From: Hemileia vastatrix
Lineage: Eukaryota; Basidiomycota; Pucciniomycetes; Pucciniales; Zaghouaniaceae
DNA: 64,000 nucleotides
Reading direction: 5' to 3'
Assembly: GCA_030280995.1 (NCBI GenBank)
Contig: JASXTE010000017.1
Location: 11,122,498 to 11,186,497 of the forward strand
Position numbers and translations under genes: made by a program. Under the pieces are notes generated by a model. That model made no database searches. It saw only the letters and a program-made list of their open reading frames with translations, and was not told where the DNA came from. Shown here one piece after another: positions 56,191 through 64,000 of this stretch. Every line of letters begins with the position of its first letter. Position 1 is the stretch's first letter.

Positions 56191-58241
56191 TAGGAGTGAA
56201 CTTCTAGCAATCCCCTCTCCTGAACTTTAGAGTGTCCCTTCATTATTCCAGGGTTATGAATACTTTATAAACAAAAGTAAATTAGAGTAGGATTTACATT
56301 TATGTTCAGATTGGTCCAAAAATGAACCTCAATTTATCTCAAGTTATGCATAAGTTAATCAACTATAACCATAGTTTTATACTTCATTGAGCACACCTTG
56401 AGCACATATTTATCCAACATAAGCTTTTGAATATAAAATATGATTATCAATTTAGAGGATGAAAATGATTCCTGAAAACACCTAAGCATTAATTTGAATC
56501 CAAAAGATAAAGAATAAAATTATGAATGTAAATTTAATTTACAATAATGATATCTTTTACTAAATAATTGAAACAATAGATAAATTTAGCAAACTTTTTG
56601 ATCACAAATATTAATAACTATAGAGATTGAAATAACTAATGCCATTCCTATTTTCAAATTTTAAAAAGAATATAGTCACTTCTCACTTCAAATCTATTAA
56701 GTCTTTATAAAACTAAATCTTGTATCATTTTTTTATTTTACCTAAAATATAAGACCTTCAGGCTATGTAAAATAAAATCTTCAGTAGCTCAATTAAAAGA
56801 AATATTTAAATTTAAATAAAAATAAAAATAGACCTTAAAGTGAAGAACTTGAAAGGTTGTTATGGAAATTGATGAAGTGAGGTGTTCCTCATAAAAGTAT
56901 CCTGCACAAGTTCAGCCAAACTTGTGCTGGACACTTTTACCAAAAAAAAAAATTGATTCCATCAATTATCTTCATTATATGGGCCCTTTTTTTGGGTTTT
57001 CCTTGAAACTTTAGTCACTGGTCTTGTCCAAAGTATCCAGCACAAGTTTGGCCAAACTTGTGCAGGACACTTTTTCCAAAAAACAATTTGATGACATCAA
57101 ATATCTTCATTGTGGAAGAAGATGGATTTGAGATCGAGATCCAATTTCTCCAACTAATTGTCCAATTTTTCAGCTCTGTTTTTTAGAAAGATCACCAATA
57201 TGTGTTGCTTCTACTTTGAATAATCCAAAAACATGAACTAAAGATCTTCCTCATTGCAAAATAACTGGAGTGGATACTTCATCAAATACTGATCTTTCTC
57301 TTGGAAAAATAGGTTAAAAATCTGAAGAGAATTGTTCAATGCATCTTAAACTTGACACTTTAATTAAATGAATTTTATGGTGATGGTGGTAGTTTAAATA
57401 AAGAGAGGATGAGAGAAGAGTTTTGAAATAGAAAAAAGTAGAGAATATATATATTAACAGATCAATATTCACAATTGAGTTTTTCATGTATGTCAATAAT
57501 TAATGTTGACTTACATTTTAATAACTAAATACAGATAGATAACTGAAAGAAATGCATTATTTTAGAGCCTAATTTTTGTTCCAATATATTAATATTTGTT
57601 TCTTTAATAGTGTAAATGTTAAAAAAAATACATTACTATTTTTTCCCATTATAAAATGTATATATATATTTTCTCCCACATTAAATTTTTTGAACATTGT
57701 CTTATATTTGTTTATTCCAAGGAACAATGAGAAATTTCTATTGATAAGGGCTCAATATCAATTTTTGTCTAGAAAGTTTAAGATTATGTGCAAATATTTT
57801 TACAGAGTTATATTTTTATTAATAAAAGTTTTAAAAAGAACTTAAATGGTATGCTTTTTATATATTTGCAGAAATAAAAATTATAATTGAAATAATATTG
57901 TAGACCTAGTATACTATGTGCCATTTAAGATATTTCTACTAATATCAAACCTGACCTCTCAAAACTCAATGGATCTAGATATATAATTGAATATTATAGT
58001 ATATTAAGTGTTGTGGCTCAACCATTGCTCAAATTTGGTTCAACTGATGCTCAACTTAAAGCTAAAGCTCTGCTCAAGAAGGGATAAATTGAGGCTTAAT
58101 TTAGGCATAACTTTTTTTTCAAACTTTCTTCATATAATTTAAAAATAGTTTCATAACACTTTCACAAAATTTCCCCAATTTCTTCCCAACCTCTTCCTGA
58201 AAGTTTCAAAGAGAGGAAACTGCTAGCAGCTCACCCCCTTA
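56191..58241. mobile_element. 2.05-kb non-coding element with about 40-bp terminal inverted repeats
   Basis: Inserted in the B2 integrase core. Left end TAGGAGTGAACTTCTAGCAA..CCTCTC..TGAACTTTAG; right end, read inward on the minus strand, TAAGGGGGTGAGCTGCTAGC..CCTCTC..TGAAACTTTCAG; about three quarters of positions agree. Inside is AT-rich DNA without a transposase and two copies of a palindromic module (56904-56927, 57040-57063). The target duplication is not clear. Probably a non-autonomous DNA transposon. Confidence 0.6.
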
Positions 58242-58251
58242 TTTCTTATGG

Positions 58252-59140
58252 TGTTTAATGACTGAAAGTATTGTATCAGACAGGGGAAGTACTTTTAGAT
58301 ATAAGTTGTTGAAGGTAAGGTATGATCAACTAATCAATAAGCCCATTTTTCAGCAGCATGGAATCTGCAGACTGAAAGTAAATCTGAGATATTTAATAAG
58401 AAAATTGAGTAATAACTATTCTATTTCATTAACTATCAGCAAGATGTTTGGGTGCTTCTGCTACTATTTTCTGAATTCTCATACAACAACAGGAAACATG
58501 CGGCAACTGGAACATCACCTTTCTATGCCAACTATGGATACCTTTCAACATTCTTTATTGTTACCCCATCAATGTTGCAAATTCCAAAAGCTGAAGAATG
58601 TATTCATAAAATTCTGAATGTATGTCAGGAATTAGAAGCAGTGTTCAATATATCCCAAGAGTCAATAAAATTGCACCATGATTAATGGAAGACTCAACAT
58701 CAGATGCTACAGGTAGGTGACAAGGTTTGGATAATCTCACAATGCCTTTCTAAATTATGCTCAAGTGCCAAATTAGATCACAGGAAGGTGGACCTATTTA
58801 AGAGCAAGTGCAAGATATCTGACTCAGCATACAAATAGGAACTACTGATTTCTATGAGACAAGTGCACCCATTTTTCAAAATCTAATTATTCACAAAGCA
58901 CCAAGAAGATAAAATACCAGGGAACCCAGAAGAGACACTGTAATCAGTTTATGTAGGAAATAAGGAGGAGTTTAAAGTAGAAAAGATTATTTCCAAGTGG
59001 GTGAACAGGGGGAAGTTTCAGTATTTGGTGAGCTGGAAGGTTTATGGAGTAGGATATAGCTCTTAGGAACCAGTCTATAGCTTAGGTAATGCTAAGGGAA
59101 AGGTGAAGGACTTTTAGAAGGAGCCCAGGGGGAAGGAGGG
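58252..59140 (+). pseudogene. Integrase C-terminal part and chromodomain of B2, decayed
   Basis: TESIVSDRGSTF (second catalytic D of integrase) at 58258, then shifting frames with PIFQQHGICRLK, ATGTSPFYANYGY, AEECIHKILNVCQELEAVF, and a tail with RLDHRKVDLFKSK. A chromodomain-like end (IISKWVNRGKFQYLVSWKVYG) lies near 58980-59060. Purine-rich GGGGGAAGGAGGGG before the LTR is a likely polypurine tract. Confidence 0.65.
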
Positions 59141-59156
59141 GTAAAATAGAGGGTAA

Positions 59157-59431
59157 TGTTAGGATTTAGGTTGAGAGGTGAGGAGGAGGAGTGCTATGGG
59201 TGCTATTCATTGTAATAGGTAGGATAGAGAGAAATCGCATAAGTGGGTCCTATGGGGAAAACACTGTGGGGTGTTCCTCATTGTAAAACCTGTATTGTAA
59301 TCAAGCTACTTCTTAGTCTCCCAGAGTTGTAACCCTCACTTTTGGAAGCTAATCTCACTTTATAAGAATAGTTAGTCCTGTCTTAGGCTAGTATCATCCC
59401 TAGTAGTATTAAACCCTCTTAGGTTTTAACA
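59157..59431 (+). repeat. 3' LTR of B2
   Basis: 275 bp, TGTTAGGATTTAGG...CTTAGGTTTTAACA, shortened by small deletions against the 5' LTR. Confidence 0.8.
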
Positions 59432-59436
59432 TGGGA

Positions 59437-59691
59437 GGAATTATAAATGTATAAGTTACAGGTGTATTACTCCTAAGAATAAGATAGAAAATTCATGCAC
59501 TTAAAAATTGATATTTTGAGTATTTGATATATTTAAATTTCTTGTATATAAATACTCACTCTATTAAATCTTATTACACTCATTTGAATATTTTTTTAAA
59601 ATCTTCTCTCTCTTTTTGTAAATTCTTTATATTTATAATCTCTATATAGTCTTTAATTTTTATCTATGAAAGAAGGGAGGTTTTATGGAGG
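59437..59691. other. AT-rich spacer between B2 and B3
   Basis: No gene or repeat recognised. Confidence 0.5.
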
Positions 59692-60009
59692 TGTTAAGAC
59701 CTATGAAGGTGGACTACTACTAGAGCTAACACTAGCCTTAGATAGGACTGACTATGCTGAGAACAGCAGTGAGACTAACTAAGACTGACTATGTTGAGAC
59801 TATCAACAGTGAGAGAAGAAAGGACTGACTATGCTGAATACAGCAGTGAGACTAGAGAGTAATTAGATTACTAGAAAAGTTGTTCGATGAGAAGTGCTCC
59901 ACAGAACTTGCCCCATATAGCCTCCTTATTCAATATTCCCTCTTCCACCTCTCACAATACATAGTGCCCATAGCTCTCTTCCTCCTCACCTCTCAACCAA
60001 ATCCTAACA
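59692..60009 (-). repeat. 3' LTR of B3
   Basis: 318 bp, inverted copy of the family-B LTR. Confidence 0.8.
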
Positions 60010-60039
60010 TTTTCCCCTGTGCTCCTTCTCAAACTCCTT

Positions 60040-61740
60040 CAAATTTTCCTTAGCATTCACCAAATGATCCACAGGTTCATAAGACCTAACTCTAACCTTA
60101 TATCCTTTACAATGCACCAAGTACTGAAATCTTTCCCTTTACACCCTCTTAGAAACAAATTTTTCAGGCTCAAAATCCTTTTCATTTACCACATGGATTG
60201 GTGCTAGGGTCTCTTCTGGATGTTCTGTGATTGTATCTTCTTTATGCTTTGTGAGCAATGAAAATTTGAAAACTGGATGTACTTGTCTCATTGAGATTAG
60301 TAGCTCCAGTTCATAAGCTGATTCAGATACCGTTTGTTTGCCTTTGAATTTCCCCACTTTCTTGTGATCTAATTTAGAGCTTGGGAGTAATGTGGAAAGG
60401 AAACATAAACTTAGCGGAACCTTTTCACCTACATTTAGTGCATAATGCTGAGTCTTTCTTTGATCATGATGATGCTTCATTGACTGCTGTGATAATTTGA
60501 GAGCTGCTTCTAGTTCTTGACAAATACTCAATATTCTTTGAGTCTGCACTTCCACTTCTGGGACTTGTAGCATGGATGAGTTACTAATTGAGAGTTTTGG
60601 GTGATATCCATAGTTGTCGTAAAAAGGTGACATGCTTGTTGCAACATGTATCTTCTTATTTTATGAGAATTCAGCCATTGGTAAAAGCTTCACCCAATCA
60701 TCTTGCTGGTGGTTAATGAAATGGTGAAAATATTGTTCTATTGCCTTATTCACTATCTCAGGTTTCCCATCAGTCTGTGGATGCCATGCTTTTGAAAAAA
60801 TGGGCTTAATGTTCATTTTCTCATACAATGCTTTTAACAGCTTAGAGTTAAAAGTACATCCCCTATCTTATACTATTCTTTTGGGAAATTCATGTAAGTT
60901 CCAGACATGTAACACCATTAAGTCTGTAATAATGTCTGAGGTAGTCTTATTAGTGGTGGGGATGGAGTTTTACATCTTGGTGCAGTGTTCAACTACTGTG
61001 AGGACAGCCTTCTTTCCTTAATACTTGAGTGATTCCTTAATTAGATCATAGGAGATCTCCTTCTATGGCTTCTTGGGAATGTTTAGCTGGGTCAGTGGTG
61101 TTGTTGTTGGACTAACCTTGTTCTTCTGTAAAGAGTAACATGCCACTACATAGTACTGGAAGTATGCCTTCATGGACTTCCAGTAAAATTTATGATTTAC
61201 TAGCTCCATAGTCTTTAGCAGTCCTGGGTTTCCTGCCATTGGGGAATCATGCCTTAATTTAACCCCTGAGATCCTCATTATTTGGCACCACTATTCTCCC
61301 TTTCCAATAGAGTGCTCCCCCTTCCAGATGATACTCCTCCAATCCTTTCCTTACCAATACCTCCTTTGATAACAGTGCCTTCAACAACTCCTGCACTCCC
61401 CCATCCTTTTCCTGCCCCCTCTTTACCCATTCCATCAAATTCTCATCCACTAATTCCACCTCAACTAGGATTACCCCATCTTCAAGTTCCCCCTTCATTA
61501 AAATCACAACAACATTTTGTAGCTGGCGTGGTGCTGGGGGGCAAGTCAGGAAATCATGATAGTGGATCAGGCTTTCCATTTTTCTTCCCTGGTTGGAAAG
61601 TAAAAAAAAAATAAACACTTCTTAGCAGTTCTTCCCAGTGTGCCTGCTAGTGTGGCCATCCAACATTGGCTGGGGCCTTTGTTGTGTAGTTTGGTATGGT
61701 TTGGTGATGTCTTAAAAGACATTGATTTCTGTTTATGGTT
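60040..61740 (-). pseudogene. RNase H end, integrase and chromodomain of B3, decayed
   Basis: A 119-codon piece at 61618-61259 (WVKRGQEKDGGVQELLKALLSKEVLVRKGLEEYHLEGG...) covers the RNase H/integrase linker. The zinc domain is in 61278-61063 (LRHDSPMAGNPGLLKTMELVNHKFYWKSM; C-x2-C reduced to CYSLQ). The core is degraded. The open tail at 60633-60139 (MSPFYDNYGYHP, LDHKKVGKFKGK, AYELELLISMRQVHPVFKFSLLTKHKED) runs into a chromodomain (FQYLVHCKGYKVRVRSYEPVDHLVNAKENL). Confidence 0.75.
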
Positions 61741-61796
61741 TTTTTCTGAATTCACGAGCTGAATATTGGAGCTACAGAGACAAGGCCATGGTCATT

Positions 61797-62679
61797 TGAT
61801 AGCCCTGGTTTTTCTTTATATTTTATTTTTTGATGATTTTTTATACTCTAAGTTTTATGGGCTCTTTTGGACACTTTTCATTTTTTACTATAACTGTTTA
61901 ATTTTGTTTTTTTGCGATTTCTGGGCTAACCTTAAGTCTTAGTTTTAGGTGCATAGTACCATTAGATATCCTTAATTTTTTGCTAGATTTTATTTTTTGA
62001 TAATTTTTAGTATATTTTAAGGTGTAAGGTGTTTTCTATTGTTTTCTGGTTTTTTAGTTGTTTTTAGTAGTTTTCTGGCTTCAGGCAGTCTTCCCACCTC
62101 TACTGTAGCATGCTGGGGAGCTCTTCTAGAGAATTTTTATGCAAGTTGGCTGGCAGAAACACCAAATTAGTTTCTGTAGCATAGATTTTTAGATGTGGGT
62201 CTGTGTGCACATACTGAATAAGACATTTTGTGTCAACCTTAATTATCATAGAGCAATCTGGTAATTAGATCACTGTTTCTTGCTCTGTTTTCACTGTTTT
62301 TTGGCTACAATTGGCTGGGTTTTTTGCAAGGTGAGTTCTTCATTTAACTCTACTTTGGAAACTGGTTTCTATGGTGTAGCTTTGCAACCTGCATCAAGTA
62401 TTATTACTTTTTTATGTGCAACAAGTGCACAGTGTTTTGGTTTTCAGGTATGAATCTTTCTGCATTTCATGTTTTCTTTTGTCTGTAGTCTGTCTAGGCT
62501 ACTTTCTTGACTTTTTAAGCATTCAAGAAGCTTTTAGAAGGTGTAAAGTAACAGTCTCCAATTTGCTGTAGCAAATTAATCTCACCTGGTGTTTCTCAAA
62601 GGGACAGGGGATTCTCTCTCTGGTTTTTCTCCAACTTCCTTGTTCAACGCCTATAGATAGTACTATAGGATTTTCTACA
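61797..62679 (+). repeat. 5' LTR of a family-D element
   Basis: 883 bp, TGATAGCCCTGG...TTTTCTACA, similar to 8835-9789. The start and end were set by where the two copies stop matching. It is followed by TTTCTTGGGCCCAATG and a gag start, so it is a 5' LTR; the primer-binding site is not assigned. Confidence 0.7.
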
Positions 62680-62786
62680 TTTCTTGGGCCCAATGTGGGG
62701 TGAGGATTTGTTAGCTTTTTGGATTTTTTGTTACTGTTGGTCTCTCTTCTTTGGTTTGAAATAGGGTTTCTGGATTCCATTAGACC

Positions 62787-64000
62787 ATGGCTTCTGGACC
62801 CTCTTTCTTTAGTGTTGATAGTGGCACTTCTGGTACTACTGAGGATGTTAATCATCCTGTTTCTGTTAGGCCTTCTGCCATAATTAAGTCCTGGAAGGGG
62901 CCTATTTTTATGGGGGTGGATGTGATGTTGTTTCTGGAGCTGTTTGAAGCTGCTGGGATTGTGGATGGTGCTTCTCACTTGGACATGGTGAAGCAAATCA
63001 TCTTCTACATTGGTGGCAAGGCTTTGGTTAAGGAGTTTTATGCTTTAGAGGGTTATAGAAGAAAGGATTGTAAAAATTTGTGTCTGCAGATGACAGAAAG
63101 TTGGGGATCTAGATACTCTATAGTGGATCTCAATATGATTGCAAGTGAATGGAAATCTTATGGTGGGGTGGTTAATCTTCACTCCTATTGGAAATTTCTG
63201 GCTAAGTTAGAGCTAGTGGTAGATTATTTGGTGGATATTCAGGAGATGGAAAGTACTGATTCTGCAAGGGAAATTCTTTGGTCTTCTCTGGAAAGAGAGT
63301 TCAGAATTAATGTGTTGAATGAGTTGGAAAAGAAGGCTAAAATGAAGGTTCTTGACAATGTAAGCCAGAAGTTTCCTTCCCTTTCTGTGGTGAAGGAGTT
63401 TGTGGAGGACCACTTCAAGCTAATGGCACTGGACCTTTTCCAAGAAGCTAGCACCAATTATGTTAGCAATTTCAGTGAAGCCTTTGCTGAAGATGTGAAA
63501 GATTTTAAGGAGGAAGAAAGAGAGTTTTAACAAGGGTACAGCTCCTGAGAAGGCTAAAGAGGTTGATCCAGTAGTGGAGTAGTTGAATGATCTGACAAAA
63601 TAGCTACATATTTTTGTTAAGGAGGCTCAGAATGTCAATAAGGCTCCTTCTCAGCCTAGGGACTTTGAAAGGAGGACTGGTAGAAGTGATCCTTGGGTCT
63701 GTTCTTACTGTAGCAGGAAGGTACACAAGTCCAATGACTGTTTTTCATTGAATTTAGATGTGTCTGAAGGGAAGGTGTAATATGGTGTGAAAATTTTTAA
63801 GTTCTCTTATGGTTCTTTTGTTAAGCCTAATGATGGTCAGGCTCTTGTGGACTTGGTGAGGAGGAGACATAATTTCAACTCAAGGAGGCCAAGGTTTGAA
63901 GAGTTACCTAATTAGGCTTTATCTTCTAATAAAGGTAGAGATGTGGACAGTCAAGTGGGGAATTCTTGGCTATTGTGTATGATGTGGAATCAGAAAAGGT
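62787..64000 (+). pseudogene. Gag of the family-D element (3' side beyond window)
   Basis: Met at 62787 opens 247 codons (to 63530): helical gag core with VMLFLELFEAAGIVDGASHLDMVKQIIFYIGG, WGSRYSIVDLN, FLAKLELVVDYLVD. After a one-base frame change near 63520 it goes on with two TAG stops (likely from CAG) and a zinc knuckle C-x2-C-x4-H-x4-C (CSYCSRKVHKSNDC, about 63704-63745), then more stops to the window end. It packages RNA in intact relatives. Pol is not visible, so Gypsy or Copia cannot be decided. Confidence 0.7.

Larger units (their letters stand above)
51753..59431 (+). mobile_element. Ty3/Gypsy family B copy B2, decayed
   Basis: LTRs 51753-52050 (298 bp) and 59157-59431 (275 bp), both TGTTAGGATTT...TTAACA. 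Flanks TAGGA (51748-51752) and TGGGA (59432-59436) agree at four of five bases, a likely decayed duplication. Gag, protease, RT, RNase H, integrase and chromodomain follow in order with many stops. A MITE (54229-54440) and a 2-kb TIR element (56191-58241) are inserted in it. Confidence 0.85.
59692..61740 (-). mobile_element. Ty3/Gypsy family B copy B3, 5' truncated
   Basis: Minus strand: RNase H end, integrase, chromodomain, polypurine tract (GGAGCACAGGGGAAAA) and 3' LTR (60009 to 59692, TGTTAGGATTTGG...GGTCTTAACA). Gag to most of RNase H are missing. The right end is lost within 61740-61796, next to the family-D LTR. It lies tail-to-tail with B2, the two 3' LTRs being 260 bp apart. Confidence 0.75.

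Noticed and set aside
57576..57845. 89-codon frame inside the 2-kb TIR element
   Set aside because: AT-rich composition (Ile/Phe/Leu/Lys), no motif, no support as a transposase.

Overview
This window is a eukaryotic, AT-rich, repeat-packed stretch that looks like a large-genome filamentous basidiomycete. The retrotransposon polyproteins most resemble those I know from rust fungi (Pucciniales, Austropuccinia-like). That is an inference from protein style, from introns of about 54-69 nt with CTRAY-type branch points, and from heavy transposon nesting; species cannot be fixed from sequence alone. I found no convincing single-copy host gene, rRNA, tRNA gene or CRISPR array. Nearly everything is transposable-element DNA at different stages of decay.

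Layout. 1-5811 (+): 3' part of a Ty3/Gypsy chromovirus (family A, 'element 1') with an uninterrupted Gag-Pol frame, polypurine tract and 3' LTR, inserted in a broken, spliced Cys-rich minus-strand gene (5812-7260). 7438-9789: tandem repeats, a second minus-strand relic and a family-D LTR. 11530-12635: old Gypsy RT relic. 12636-18852: Gypsy family B copy B1, split by a solo LTR with a clean target duplication. 18853-25440: decayed Ty1/Copia element holding a MITE. 25441-47981: a three-level nest. Family-A copy 3 (minus; gag 25441-28565, 5' LTR 46903-47981) is split in its leader by a second family-A element (minus, 29223-46606, target duplication ATCAC), which is split in its integrase by a different Gypsy element (plus, 30675-39200, duplication ATATC). 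47982-51056: PIF/Harbinger-type transposase relic, a fold-back minisatellite and a spliced gene fragment. 51753-59431: Gypsy B2 with a MITE and a 2-kb TIR element inside it. 59692-61740: truncated Gypsy B3 (minus), tail-to-tail with B2. 61797-64000: 5' LTR and gag of family D.

How the parts work. In intact relatives Gag packages the RNA, protease cuts the polyprotein, RT/RNase H copies it, and integrase inserts it; several integrases here carry a C-terminal chromodomain thought to direct insertion to chromatin. Three expression devices stand out. (1) Family-A gag holds at least one spliceosomal intron conserved between two copies. (2) The nested element has a textbook -1 frameshift site (A AAA AAC plus stem-loop) at its gag stop. 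(3) The same nested element carries, antisense between pol and 3' LTR, an unbroken spliced gene for a Cys-rich, acidic protein although its sense pol is full of stops.

All calls were made by eye from translation, repeat alignment and motif reading; no database search was run.
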